DNA from: Bryobacteraceae bacterium
GTDB taxonomy: Bacteria > Acidobacteriota > Terriglobia > Bryobacterales > Bryobacteraceae
Length of the DNA stretch: 64,000 nucleotides
Direction of reading: 5' to 3'
NCBI GenBank assembly: GCA_026002855.1
Contig: BPGD01000001.1
Location: 496,001-560,000 of the forward strand
Shown: in pieces, positions 52,328 to 64,000 of the stretch
How the letters are laid out: each line of letters starts with the position of its first letter
Position numbering within the stretch: position 1 is the first letter of the stretch
Made by a program: the position numbers and the translations under genes
The notes under the pieces: model-generated
Seen by the model: the letters and a program-made list of their open reading frames with translations, nothing else
What the model was told of the DNA's origin: nothing
Database searches by the model: none

Positions 52328-53641
52328 ATGCAGGCTCACGTGCCCAAGCCACCATATGCCGAGCCGATTCCGGGCCCGCCTGCGGGGCTGGCCGAGGATC
52401 CTCTGGCCTCCTTTCTGACCCTGCAACAGGAGCGCAAACCCTGGTTCCTGAATCTGTTCCAGACCCTGAGAGACCTGTCGGCGATGAAAAAGCAGCCGCC
52501 TCTCGTGGTCACCTTCCGCCCGTTGACGGAAGAGGAGCTGCTGAACAGCCCGGACCCCGAACTGAGGCAACTGGCGGAATCGCAGCGCCAGAAATCGTTC
52601 TGGCAGTCTTTCCGCGAGAACCTGGCGTATCTGTTCAGCAAGGAGCCGCCCCTTCAGACGACGGTCCGGCCGTTGACGCGTGAAGAGCTGCGCGGCTCGG
52701 CGCTGGCTGAATTCGAAGAGATTGAACGGCCGTGGTACGTGAACCTGGTCCAGAACCTGAAGGACCTCATCTCCCCGCCCAAGCTCCCGCCGTTGGAGGT
52801 AACGGCGAAGCCGGTGCAGGTGAAGGAACTGTTCGCTCCGGACCCGTACCGGGGCCGCTCGCAGTTTCTCTCCCTTGTAATCCACGTTGGGCTGGTGGCA
52901 CTTGCCTTTGCCCTGGGCACCAACAGGCAGGTGCAACAGGCAGTGAAGAACTCGATCCAGATCATCGCACCCGTGGACATTTCTCCCTACATGCCCGATC
53001 TGCCGCCGGCGCCCAGGGCAGCGGGCGGCGGCGGTGGCGGCGGCGACCGTTCGCCGCTTCCGGCGAGCAAGGGCAAGCTGCCTCGCGCGGACCTGAAGCA
53101 GTTCACGCCGCCAACGGCAGTGGTGCAGAACCAGAACCCGCGGCTGGTGATGGAGCCCACCATCATCGCTGATCCCAACATGCCGCTGCCCAACGTGAAT
53201 ATGCCGAACTACGGCGACCCCTTTGGCCAGATTGGGCCGCCTTCCAGTGGCCCCGGCTCGGGCGGCGGCATCGGTTCCGGCTCGGGCGGCGGCGTGGGTT
53301 CGGGCCGCGGCCCCGGCGTTGGGCCGGGCGAGGGCGGAGGTTTTGGCGGCGGCGCCTTCCGCATCGGCGGCGGCGTGAGCGCTCCGGTGCCGATCTACAA
53401 GGTCGAACCCGAATATTCGGAAGAGGCCCGCAAGGCGAAGTTCCAGGGCACGGTGGTGCTGGCCATCGTCGTCGACGAGACGGGCAAAGTGACCAACATC
53501 CGCGTCATCCGCCCGCTGGGAATGGGCCTCGACGAAAAGGCCATCGAGGCGGTCTCCAAGTGGCGGTTCCGACCGGGCTACAAGGATGGCAAGCCGGTGC
53601 CGGTGATGGCCAACGTGGAAGTCAACTTCCGTCTGCTATAA
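52328..53641 (+). CDS. TonB-like energy transducer with three cytoplasmic repeats
   Basis: The 437-residue protein has a transmembrane segment at 179-196. A periplasmic glycine-rich spacer follows, and a C-terminal TonB domain starts near 355 with P-x-Y-x-V-E-P-E-Y-S-E-E-A and D-E-T-G-K-V-T-N-I-R-V. The ~175-residue N-terminus lies in the cytoplasm and contains three related units at about 37-72, 89-123 and 134-169. Each has an aromatic start, a short amphipathic helix and P-P-L then R/K-P-L/V. In TonB proteins the usual cytoplasmic part is very short. It would transduce ExbBD energy to outer-membrane receptors. Confidence 0.75.
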   Translation: MQAHVPKPPYAEPIPGPPAGLAEDPLASFLTLQQERKPWFLNLFQTLRDLSAMKKQPPLVVTFRPLTEEELLNSPDPELRQLAESQRQKSFWQSFRENLAYLFSKEPPLQTTVRPLTREELRGSALAEFEEIERPWYVNLVQNLKDLISPPKLPPLEVTAKPVQVKELFAPDPYRGRSQFLSLVIHVGLVALAFALGTNRQVQQAVKNSIQIIAPVDISPYMPDLPPAPRAAGGGGGGGDRSPLPASKGKLPRADLKQFTPPTAVVQNQNPRLVMEPTIIADPNMPLPNVNMPNYGDPFGQIGPPSSGPGSGGGIGSGSGGGVGSGRGPGVGPGEGGGFGGGAFRIGGGVSAPVPIYKVEPEYSEEARKAKFQGTVVLAIVVDETGKVTNIRVIRPLGMGLDEKAIEAVSKWRFRPGYKDGKPVPVMANVEVNFRLL

Positions 53642-53656
53642 GGGGCGCGGCGTTTC

Positions 53657-55972
53657 TCAGCCGCCTGTCTCCCGAATCACCTCCACCCCCTGCGGAGCGT
53701 GGACGTCGATTCTGTACTTTTGTCCGTCGCGCTCCACACGGACCTCGACCATGCCCTTCGGGTGCGGCACGGCTCCACTCAATTTCTGGAGCGGCCCCAG
53801 GTGCGGCCTCACGATGACCCTGGACCAGCCAGGGCCCGCCGAGTCGACACCCAGCACCGTGCGGAAGAACTCGATGTTCGGACTCGCGCCCCAGGCGTGG
53901 CAGTCCGAACGCGTGTACGGACTGTCGATCTCTGCCCAGGTCGTCAGCCCTTCTTTCGACATGAACTCCCACGTCCCCAGCCGGCTCAGGTAGCGTTCGC
54001 CCAGGCCCGCCTTCACCATTGCCCGGTCCAGGTAGTAGCGGAAATAAACCGAACACTTCGCCAGGTTCTGCGCCGGTTCGACCCGCAGCATGAGCTCCCG
54101 TTCGGCCTCCCGGGACGGCAGCAGCGAGGCGAGCACTGCCAGCACGTTGGCGTGCTGCGAGAAATGCGCATGAGCCAGGTCCTCGCTGTACATGCGGCGA
54201 TCCTCGCTCCAGAAGCGCCGCAGTGCGCCGGCAAGCGCTGTTGCCTTCTCGCGGCAACGCGCGGCGAAAACTTTCTCACCGAGCGCTTCCTCCAGCTCGG
54301 CAGCCTGCTGTAGCGCGAGCAGCCACTGCATGTGAATGGAGGCGGGCATGACGTCCGGCTCCGACGGCGGACGGCCGGCCTGCCAGCCCTCCACCCAGTC
54401 CACGTAGTTCCACCACGGCATGGGCCCGAGCAGCCCGTCAGCGCGCTGATGGCGCTCGTAGAAGCCCAGCACGGCGCGCACGCCGCCAAGCATCTCGCGC
54501 ACGAAAGCCGCGTCATCCACATAGCGCCAGTAGTCGTGCACCATGCCGATCCACCACAGGGAGAACGGCGGGATGTACTGCTGAAGCGTGCTGGGCGCGC
54601 GGCTGAAGGTGGCGCCTTCATGCGTGCGCGAGGCGTCGATCTGCTCGATGGCGTTGCGCATCAGGCGCGCGTCGCCGGTCATGTAGATCGACACGAGCGC
54701 CTGGATGCGCGTGTCGCCGACGTACTGAAGCTGCTCGTAGTACGGGCAGTCCATGTAGGTCTCGTGGGCGCAGAGCCGCGCCGTGCGCCAGCCGATTTCG
54801 AGAATCTTCCGGTGCAGCGGGTCCGGCGAGTCGAGGCGCGCCTTCACTTTGAACGGATATCCGGTGGCAGTGGCGCGGAGATCCACGATGACGAGCGGCT
54901 CGTCCTGCGTTTCGATCTCGACGAGCATGTAGCGGTAGGTGCGCCAGTACAGGGGCCGGTACAGGCGCCGGCCGCCGTCGGCGAGGAATGTGTCGCCATA
55001 GCCGATGAACTCCTTGCCCTCGACCTCGTCGCGGTGGCCCTTCATGCGGCGTGGTTTCAACTGCTGCCAGAGGGCCTCGGCATAGCGCAGCGTGACGGCG
55101 GCGCCGCGGCCCCCTTCCACCTCGAGTTCGGGGAAGGCGCAGGTGAGATATCCCTGGTCGAGCAGCATCGAGGCCCGGGTGCGGGGCGGCACGGTGACGC
55201 GCGAGGGCCTCGATGGAAATTGTTCCGGCGGCTGCACTCCCTCGCAACGGCGCAGCCGCGCCAGCCGCTCGGGGCGTTCCTCCATCAGCGGAATCGGCCG
55301 CGGCACCAACATCCAGCGGGTGGGTGCGTCGCGATGCTCGCGCGAGCTGGCCACCAGTCCGACGCGCACCTCCGGCCAGGAGCTGTCGTTGAAGTCCGGC
55401 TGCTGCCAGTCCCACGGATACCGGGCGGCATCCACGCGCTCCATCGGACCGATGGCGTAATACCCGGTGGGCTGGTAGTTCGGCACCGGCACGGGCTGAA
55501 AGGCGGCGTTTTCCAGGCAGCGCCAGCCGGGGCCAGTGTTGAGCCGGGCGTGGTCCGTGTCCACGGCCTGGAGAAGAAACCCGGTGCAGAACGACCACTG
55601 CGCGATGGCGGCGTGCGGGCCGTCGTTCCAGACGATGGCGGCAATCACGTTGCGGCCGGGCTGGAGGTACGGCGCCAGGTCGACGGTTTCATAGCGCCAA
55701 TGAAACAGGTCGCCGCGGGCCGGCCCCCAGACGACGCGCCGCCCGTTGACGTACAGCTGGTAGCGGCTGTCGGCAGTCACATGGACCAGGCACTTCGCCG
55801 GCGGCGAATTGAACTCCACCGCGCGGCGGAAATGGAAGACGCCATAGCGCTGGATGTCCGGCACGGGCGGATGAATCCACCGCGCCGTCCAGCTCTGGCG
55901 GCGGACGTCGATTTCCGCCGCATGCGCCACAGCGAGCGCGGCGGTCTGAAGCAGGAAGGTCCGGCGCTGCAT
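53657..55972 (-). CDS. Exported GH78-like alpha-L-rhamnosidase-family protein
   Basis: The 771-residue protein has an N-terminal Tat-like or Sec signal (R-R-T-F-L-L-Q-T-A-A-L). A beta-sandwich with W-I-x-x-P-V-P follows, then an alpha/alpha barrel with D-C-P-Y-Y-E-Q-L-Q-Y-V-G-D, typical of GH78. The acidic catalytic residues E and D cannot be assigned without alignment. A beta domain closes the protein (P-H-L-G-P-L-Q-K-L). It cleaves rhamnosides of plant or microbial glycans. Confidence 0.75.
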   Translation of the reverse strand: MQRRTFLLQTAALAVAHAAEIDVRRQSWTARWIHPPVPDIQRYGVFHFRRAVEFNSPPAKCLVHVTADSRYQLYVNGRRVVWGPARGDLFHWRYETVDLAPYLQPGRNVIAAIVWNDGPHAAIAQWSFCTGFLLQAVDTDHARLNTGPGWRCLENAAFQPVPVPNYQPTGYYAIGPMERVDAARYPWDWQQPDFNDSSWPEVRVGLVASSREHRDAPTRWMLVPRPIPLMEERPERLARLRRCEGVQPPEQFPSRPSRVTVPPRTRASMLLDQGYLTCAFPELEVEGGRGAAVTLRYAEALWQQLKPRRMKGHRDEVEGKEFIGYGDTFLADGGRRLYRPLYWRTYRYMLVEIETQDEPLVIVDLRATATGYPFKVKARLDSPDPLHRKILEIGWRTARLCAHETYMDCPYYEQLQYVGDTRIQALVSIYMTGDARLMRNAIEQIDASRTHEGATFSRAPSTLQQYIPPFSLWWIGMVHDYWRYVDDAAFVREMLGGVRAVLGFYERHQRADGLLGPMPWWNYVDWVEGWQAGRPPSEPDVMPASIHMQWLLALQQAAELEEALGEKVFAARCREKATALAGALRRFWSEDRRMYSEDLAHAHFSQHANVLAVLASLLPSREAERELMLRVEPAQNLAKCSVYFRYYLDRAMVKAGLGERYLSRLGTWEFMSKEGLTTWAEIDSPYTRSDCHAWGASPNIEFFRTVLGVDSAGPGWSRVIVRPHLGPLQKLSGAVPHPKGMVEVRVERDGQKYRIDVHAPQGVEVIRETGG

Positions 55973-56008
55973 GGGATGCAGTCTATCGCAGGCGGACCCC
56001 TTCGGACG

Positions 56009-58141
56009 CTACGGGGCGGCGCTGATCCAGATGGGCCGCGGGTGGCTGCAAATGCTGTCGATGCCCGGCGCGCTGGCGCAGACGCGCACGGCCGTCATCA
56101 TCGTGGGCAGGTCGTCCGGAATCACCAGCCGCAGGCGGTCGAGGCCCGGGCCGCTGCCGGCCTCGCGGCGGGCCGGGCTCCAGCGGTCGTGCACGTTGAT
56201 CCACAGGGGCTCATCAGCATGAGCGATGCCGGTGACTTCCAGCGTCACTTCGCTGCCGGCGGCAGCGGGCTCGCCTTCCCCGTTCACTCCGCCCCCGGCA
56301 TTGTGGATGAGAACCACCGAAGGGGCGGTCCGGAGCACCTGCACCGGCAGGGGAGGGCTGGCCTGATCGCCGTTGGCCGCCACCACTTCCACTGACGCAG
56401 GTGTCTCCACTTCCGGCAGTTCAATCAGCAGCAGACCCGGCTGGACGGCCAGCACCCGCGCCGGCACGCCGCCCACGGTCACGCTCGTCTCTTCGGCGAA
56501 GAATTGCCCTTGCAGACGCATGAGTCCGCCAGGCGCGAAGGGTCCGGGGAAGTCAAACGGAACCGTCAACGCCGCCCACAGGGCCGGTTTCGGCGCGGCG
56601 GGCGGATTTCCGGGCGGCGGTGGCGGAGGAGGACCTTCAGTCACGGTGAGTCGAATGGGAATGATGATGCGCACGTTGAGTCCCGTGGGCGAGTTCTTCT
56701 GCTCGAAGACGATTTCGGCGCGGTATTCGCCGGGAGTGAGATCCTTCGGGTTCAGTTGATAGTGGAAGCTGCCTTCGGCATAGCCTCCGGTACCGCGCAG
56801 CAGCAGCCATCCGTCGCCGTCCAGGTGACGGACCGAAGTGGTCCACTCAATGAAATGGCCGCCGAGGTTGCGCACGAAAAGGTAGGCGTCCTTGAGCCCG
56901 CCGCCGGCCTTCAGCGCAAATTCGGTTGTCTGGCTGGGGACGACGTCCAGCTTTGGAAAGTAGTTCGCGTCGCAGTCGCCCAGCAGGCCGCAGTCCGGCT
57001 GCGGTTCCACCGGCATGTAGCGTGGTACTGGCGCGCCGGGCACGAATCCAGCCTGATCAGAGAGGGGAGCCAGCAACGCCTGGATGCGGACGATGACCGT
57101 CTCGTTGGTTCGCGTGACAGGCGTGAAGATCCAGACGGGAATCTCGGCCGTTTCGGCCTGCGAGGGGTCGGCATCCATCACCTGGTAGACGACCCACGCC
57201 TCGTCGCCGTCCACCGGCGCCTCACCAACGTTGGCGAGAGTCAGCGGGGAGACAGGCCACAGCAGCGCCGTGCCGCCGACGCCCTTCGAATCTGCCTGGG
57301 GCACGCGGCTCAACAGCAGGGAGCGGGGCGGACCGGGATTGTACACTCCGGGGGCAGCCGTGCGGCCGAGAAGACCGGAGGAGGTCGGTTGGGCGGCGTT
57401 GGAGCCGGCGATGCCATCAGGCGCAAGGACGCGGCTGCCTGGAGGCAGACCCTTGAGGAGGACGAGGATGCGCGTGGACCCCCGCGTTGGATCCAGGGGG
57501 TCCACTGGCTGCAAGGAGGCGGAATGCCCTTCCGAGATGCGCACCACAGCCGTCCATGGCTGGCGGGCCGAAATGCCGCTCCAGTCCATTGTTTCGGGCA
57601 GAGGCGGCCCGGCGCAGCAGGCGGCCGCGGCCAGCGGCGTCGCCAGCAGCCCTGGGACACCACGCGCCACCACGACCCGGTTCGAAGGCAGCAACATCGG
57701 CACATCGGGAATCAGTTGGACGCTGGCCTGAACCGTATCCGCAGCGGCCGCACGGAGCCCGGCGATTCGCAGGGCGAGCTGCCCGGAGGGGTTGGCCGCC
57801 AGGTTCAGGTTTTCGAAGAACACAAGATTGCCGGAGAGCCTGGGGACCACGGGCAGCGGGACCGGCGAAGGGGCCGAGTCGAGCCAGAGGGTCACGCCGC
57901 CACTGATCCCGGCAGAAAAGTCGATCGGGTTGGCGATGCGCTGGTCCAGCAGCGCGGAAAGCGTCAGGCGAACGTTCTGTCCCGGCGCGCCCGTGCACTG
58001 CAACACGATGTCGCCAACGGGCTCCGCCAGGCCCCCTTGCGAAACCAGCGCCGGCGTGGCGGAGAGCGTGCAGAAGAAGTTTGCTCCCGCGGAAGGCGCG
58101 AGCGCGGCCGCCATCAGCAGTGCCAGCAGGATCCGATTCAT
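56009..58141 (-). CDS. Large secreted protein with IPT/TIG-like C-terminal domains
   Basis: From ATG 58141, with GGAGGTG upstream, the product is 710 residues. A signal peptide (A-L-L-M-A-A-A-L-A-P-S-A-G-A-N) leads to beta-rich domains with cysteine pairs (F-F-C-T-L, D-C-G-L-L-G-D-C-D). A proline stretch near 525 comes before IPT/TIG-like units (P-F-A-P-G-G-L-M-R-L-Q-G-Q-F-F). Such proteins decorate the acidobacterial surface. The role is unknown. Confidence 0.6.
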   Translation of the reverse strand: MNRILLALLMAAALAPSAGANFFCTLSATPALVSQGGLAEPVGDIVLQCTGAPGQNVRLTLSALLDQRIANPIDFSAGISGGVTLWLDSAPSPVPLPVVPRLSGNLVFFENLNLAANPSGQLALRIAGLRAAAADTVQASVQLIPDVPMLLPSNRVVVARGVPGLLATPLAAAACCAGPPLPETMDWSGISARQPWTAVVRISEGHSASLQPVDPLDPTRGSTRILVLLKGLPPGSRVLAPDGIAGSNAAQPTSSGLLGRTAAPGVYNPGPPRSLLLSRVPQADSKGVGGTALLWPVSPLTLANVGEAPVDGDEAWVVYQVMDADPSQAETAEIPVWIFTPVTRTNETVIVRIQALLAPLSDQAGFVPGAPVPRYMPVEPQPDCGLLGDCDANYFPKLDVVPSQTTEFALKAGGGLKDAYLFVRNLGGHFIEWTTSVRHLDGDGWLLLRGTGGYAEGSFHYQLNPKDLTPGEYRAEIVFEQKNSPTGLNVRIIIPIRLTVTEGPPPPPPPGNPPAAPKPALWAALTVPFDFPGPFAPGGLMRLQGQFFAEETSVTVGGVPARVLAVQPGLLLIELPEVETPASVEVVAANGDQASPPLPVQVLRTAPSVVLIHNAGGGVNGEGEPAAAGSEVTLEVTGIAHADEPLWINVHDRWSPARREAGSGPGLDRLRLVIPDDLPTMMTAVRVCASAPGIDSICSHPRPIWISAAP

Positions 58142-58206
58142 CACCCACCTCCTCATCCTCAGCGTAACTCTGCATACAATAAACGCATCCAGCCTGGAGT
58201 TTTCTC

Positions 58207-61329
<3,123 letters not shown>

Positions 61330-61480
61330 CGGAGCCGGGGCGCGGCCCCGGGCATCCGCCGCGGGAGGCTTGCGTCATCAGTGCATCGACGCGCCGGTGA
61401 CGCTCCGGAAACAGCTCCAGGCGCAGGCAGGTTCTCTTTGCGGTCGCGATTCCGGGAAAAAGCTGGGGAGGGCGCCGGGC

Positions 61481-61556
61481 TGGTGGACGGCATGGGACTC
61501 GAACCCACGACCCCCGCGTTGCGAACGCGGTGCTCTCCCAACTGAGCTAGCCGCCC
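61481..61556 (-). tRNA. tRNA-Ala (anticodon CGC)
   Basis: The acceptor GGGCGGC pairs with GCCGTCC through one G-U, and the CCA end is encoded (61481-61483). The D arm holds TAGCTCAGTTGG. The anticodon stem CCGCG/CGCGG holds TTCGCAA, giving CGC. Together they form a complete cloverleaf of 76 bases including CCA. It reads GCG codons. Confidence 0.95.
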
Positions 61557-61633
61557 ACGCGTCGGCCTGCTTCTATATATAGCACGAACGGGGCGGGCGG
61601 CTGCGGCGGCTACAATGGAGAGGACGGCAGGAA

Positions 61634-62311
61634 ATGGAGCGACACGAGTTGGAACGAACGCTCGACAGAATGCGGCAGGACTGGGACGAACGCGCCCGCG
61701 AAAACGCCCGGTTCTACGTCAACACCGAGAAGACGGACTGGACCGACGAGGAGTTCTTTGAGTCCGGCCGCCGCACCGTCCGCGAGGAGATCCTCACGGA
61801 CATGATCAACATCTGCCAGGGCAGGGATCCGAAGCAGATGAAGGTGATCGAGATCGGCTGCGGCGCCGGACGCGTCACGCGGGCCCTGGCGGAGATCTTT
61901 GGCGAGGTCCACGCCGTGGACGTCAGCGGCGAAATGGTGGCGCTGGCGCGCGAGGCGCTGAAGGACATGCCCAACGCGCACCTCTACCAGAACAACGGCA
62001 TGGATCTCGATGTGATCCCTCCAGGCGAATATGACTTCGCCTTCTCGAGCATCGTCTTCCAGCACATTCCGAGCCGGGAGGTCATCGAGAACTACGTGCG
62101 CGAGGTGCACCGCCTCCTCCGGCCGGGCGCACTGTTCAAGTTCCAGGTCCAGGGCAACCCGCAGGTGGAAACCGACCCCGATGACACCTGGCTCGGCGTG
62201 CCATTTACGCTCGAGCAGGCGGCGGCGATGGCAGAACGGTGCGGCTTCGAGCTGCGCTACCATCACGGCGCCGGGCAGCAGTATTTCTGGCTCTGGTATT
62301 TCCGCCGCTGA
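61634..62311 (+). CDS. Class I SAM-dependent methyltransferase (cytoplasmic)
   Basis: The 225-residue protein lacks a signal. Motif I is V-I-E-I-G-C-G-A-G-R, followed by V-D-V-S-G-E-M and the V-H-R-L-L-R-P-G-A block. A helical N-terminus precedes the Rossmann fold, as in many small-molecule methyltransferases. Substrate unknown. TACAAT at 61610 is a possible -10. Confidence 0.75.
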   Translation: MERHELERTLDRMRQDWDERARENARFYVNTEKTDWTDEEFFESGRRTVREEILTDMINICQGRDPKQMKVIEIGCGAGRVTRALAEIFGEVHAVDVSGEMVALAREALKDMPNAHLYQNNGMDLDVIPPGEYDFAFSSIVFQHIPSREVIENYVREVHRLLRPGALFKFQVQGNPQVETDPDDTWLGVPFTLEQAAAMAERCGFELRYHHGAGQQYFWLWYFRR

Positions 62312-62326
62312 GGCGCGGCCGCGCAT

Positions 62327-63016
62327 TCACAGATAAAACAGGCTGAGCCGGGGCAGCCCTTCCGCCTCATAGACCCTGCGGTCGAGGAACGACTTTTCCA
62401 GCCGCGCGAGCTGTTCGGCGCTCATACGGCTGCGGTAGGGGCGGAGTTCGCGTTCGAGTTCGCGGCGCATCTCGAAAAGCTGCTCCTCGCTCAGCCGGGT
62501 GCGCGCGATGGAGGCCATCCGGTCTTCCAGGGCCGAGAGCCGCAGCTCGAGCTCCTGAAGGTCGCCGAAGTGCCGGTCGAAATTCTCAAGAAGCGCGCGC
62601 AGCGCCGCGGCGACGTCCGCGTAGGGCTCACGCCCTTCGAGCGCGGCCAGCCCCTTTTCGAGGTGCTGCCGCACCGCTTCCGGTGCGATGGCCGGTCCGG
62701 CCGATGCGGCCGGAGCGGGGCGGTTGTTGGCCATCGCCTCGGCCTCTTTCATCACCGCCTGGGCGCAGTAGGCGAGGCTGTTGATCATCTGGCTCTTCTG
62801 CCTCCGGGAGCGCCATTTTTCGAAGGCGGCGTCGATGCCCCGCAGCACCGCCTCCAGGGGGACTCCCGCGTTTTTCCAGCTCTCCACCAGCGCCCAGTCC
62901 AGCGGCGACATCAGGAACAGCCCGGTGCCGCGGGCGCGCTGAAAATGCTCCTCAATTTCGGTGAAATAGCTGAAGTAATTCAACTTCCATTCGCCGTTTT
63001 CCCGTTCTCCGTTCAT
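62327..63016 (-). CDS. Helical protein overlapping coaX
   Basis: From ATG 63016 the product is 229 residues. The start overlaps the coaX stop by 4 nt. The N-terminal half has W-K-L-N-Y-F-S-Y-F-T-E-I-E-E-H-F and a conserved-looking R-G-T-G-L-F-L-M-S-P-L-D-W segment. An A/P linker and a coiled-coil-rich C-terminus follow. No enzyme motif is visible. I do not recognise the family. The longer frame to 63412 overlaps coaX and is not supported. Confidence 0.5.
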   Translation of the reverse strand: MNGERENGEWKLNYFSYFTEIEEHFQRARGTGLFLMSPLDWALVESWKNAGVPLEAVLRGIDAAFEKWRSRRQKSQMINSLAYCAQAVMKEAEAMANNRPAPAASAGPAIAPEAVRQHLEKGLAALEGREPYADVAAALRALLENFDRHFGDLQELELRLSALEDRMASIARTRLSEEQLFEMRRELERELRPYRSRMSAEQLARLEKSFLDRRVYEAEGLPRLSLFYL

Positions 63017-63783
63017 CGCCGGCAGTTCATCTCCCAGATCATGCGCAGGCCTTCCAGCGTGAGATCCTCGTCGGCAATGCGGACCCACTTCGAGCCGCGG
63101 GTGATCAGCGGGGCGTGCCCGCCGGTGGCGACCACTCGCGTAGCGGCCCCGAGCTCCGCCGCCATCCGCTCGACGATGCCGTCGATCATCGCAATCAGGC
63201 CGTAGTAGAGGCCCGCCTGCATGCTGGCCACGGTATTGGTGCCGATCAGGCGTCCGGGGTCGCGGAAGTCGACCATCGGCAGCCGCGCCGTCTTCTGGAA
63301 CAGGCCGGCGATGGAGATGCCGATGCCGGGACAGATGACGCCACCCAGATACTCGCCGCGGGCGCTGACGGCGTCGAAAGTGATCGCCGTGCCCAGGTCG
63401 ACCACGACGCACGGGCCGCCGTACTTCCGCAGCGCCGCCACCGCATTGACAATGCGGTCCGCGCCGACCTCGCGCGGGTTGTCGTACAGGATGTTGAGGC
63501 CCGTCTCTGTCGTTCCGGTGACCCAGAACGGTTCGACGCCAAAATACCGCCGCGCCATCTCGGTGAGGCTGGACTCAAGCGGCGGCACCACGCTGGCCGC
63601 GGCGACGCCGTCGATCTGGTCGAAGGCGCGCTGTTCGAGCGCAAACAGGCTCCGGAGCTGGATGCCCCACTCGTCGGGGGTGCGATCGTGGACGGTGCGC
63701 AGCCGCCAGCGCGTGACGATGCGTTCGCCGTCGAAGATGCCGAGGGTCACGTTCGTGTTGCCCGCGTCGATGGCCAGCAGCAT
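63013..63783 (-). CDS. coaX: Type III pantothenate kinase
   Basis: The protein is 256 residues from ATG 63783. The motifs are D-A-G-N-T-N at 6-11, G-A-D-R-I-V-N and D-L-G-T-A-I-T-F-D, the ASKHA-fold family pattern. It phosphorylates pantothenate, the first step of CoA synthesis. Type III enzymes use monovalent cations and are not feedback-inhibited by CoA. Confidence 0.9.
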   Translation of the reverse strand: MLLAIDAGNTNVTLGIFDGERIVTRWRLRTVHDRTPDEWGIQLRSLFALEQRAFDQIDGVAAASVVPPLESSLTEMARRYFGVEPFWVTGTTETGLNILYDNPREVGADRIVNAVAALRKYGGPCVVVDLGTAITFDAVSARGEYLGGVICPGIGISIAGLFQKTARLPMVDFRDPGRLIGTNTVASMQAGLYYGLIAMIDGIVERMAAELGAATRVVATGGHAPLITRGSKWVRIADEDLTLEGLRMIWEMNCRR

Positions 63784-63915
63784 GGTTTCAGAGACTAGGC
63801 TAACATCGGCGGCTGCGGACGCGGCGCGGCGCCGGCCTGCTGCCAGCACGACAAATTCATGCGTTTCTGTTTGAAACGTCCTTTTCTCTTTTGTTCGGTT
63901 GGTCTATCATGGGCC

Positions 63916-64000
63916 ATGATGGCTCCGGCAGCGCGCTACGGCGCGAGCGAAGCGGAAGGACTGCGGCGGATCCGCCTGGCCGGGCGGCGCCGCCTCACCC
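63916..64000 (+). CDS. Start of an unidentified gene, cut by the window edge
   Basis: ATG 63916 (or 63919, one codon later) opens a frame to the window end, with 28 codons. The N-terminus is arginine-rich (G-L-R-R-I-R-L-A-G-R-R-R). A TATCAT just before it (63905-63910) is the likely -10, so the mRNA may be leaderless. The function cannot be told. Confidence 0.35.
   Translation, partial: MMAPAARYGASEAEGLRRIRLAGRRRLT

Overview
The window is GC-rich chromosomal DNA, most likely from an Acidobacteriota bacterium near Bryobacterales/Solibacter. That is an inference from the gene mix: exported Tat-type oxidoreductases and isomerases, Asp-box propellers, IPT/TIG-like secreted proteins, TonB-like transducers, a zinc-ribbon thioredoxin, and a separate Fix-like ETF pair. 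No rRNA or CRISPR array is visible. Two tRNAs are present (Val-CAC and Ala-CGC).

Layout. 0-6 kb: the 5' part of dnaB (cut by the edge), a Dps ferritin, a 1010-residue particle/tail-fibre-like protein on the + strand, a zinc-ribbon membrane protein, a thioredoxin and tRNA-Val. 6.2-20.1 kb: one tightly packed minus-strand block of virion genes. In transcription order these are a small-terminase-like protein, large terminase, portal, scaffold, P22-like coat, a small protein, connector, tail terminator, tail tube, a chaperone pair, a very short tape-measure candidate, two baseplate-type proteins and a 1303-residue tail tip. No integrase, repressor, replication or lysis gene is visible. The size and content resemble a gene transfer agent or a domesticated prophage. 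The chaperone pair is joined by what looks like a textbook programmed -1 frameshift signal: A AAA AAC followed by a perfect 10-bp stem. This is the best candidate for an undescribed system here.

20-33 kb: proline dehydrogenase, a PBP1b-type peptidoglycan synthase, two TPR proteins, a Gfo/Idh/MocA oxidoreductase, an acetyltransferase, LexA, an FmdB-type zinc ribbon, a PBP4-type DD-carboxypeptidase and an MFS transporter. 33-37 kb: a tandem pair of large membrane proteins, the second broken in a G6 tract, then a short transcription unit with a consensus promoter, a 14-nt mimic of the 16S anti-Shine-Dalgarno complement and a terminator, followed by rpmE. 37-46 kb: an ECF sigma/anti-sigma/LTxxQ operon, a PcrA/UvrD helicase, an amino-acid permease with an overlapping exported methyltransferase, a catalytically degenerate SpoIIE-like protein, and an exported sugar isomerase.

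46-64 kb: ETF alpha and beta, acpP-fabF, a YqiA-like hydrolase whose 3' end overlaps a convergent membrane-protein gene, an S1/P1 nuclease, a TonB-like protein with three cytoplasmic repeats, a GH78-like glycosidase, a secreted IPT/TIG-like protein, a giant Asp-box propeller protein, tRNA-Ala, a methyltransferase, a coiled-coil protein overlapping coaX, and the first codons of a further + strand gene.

Protein identities are from motif recognition only. No database search was run.
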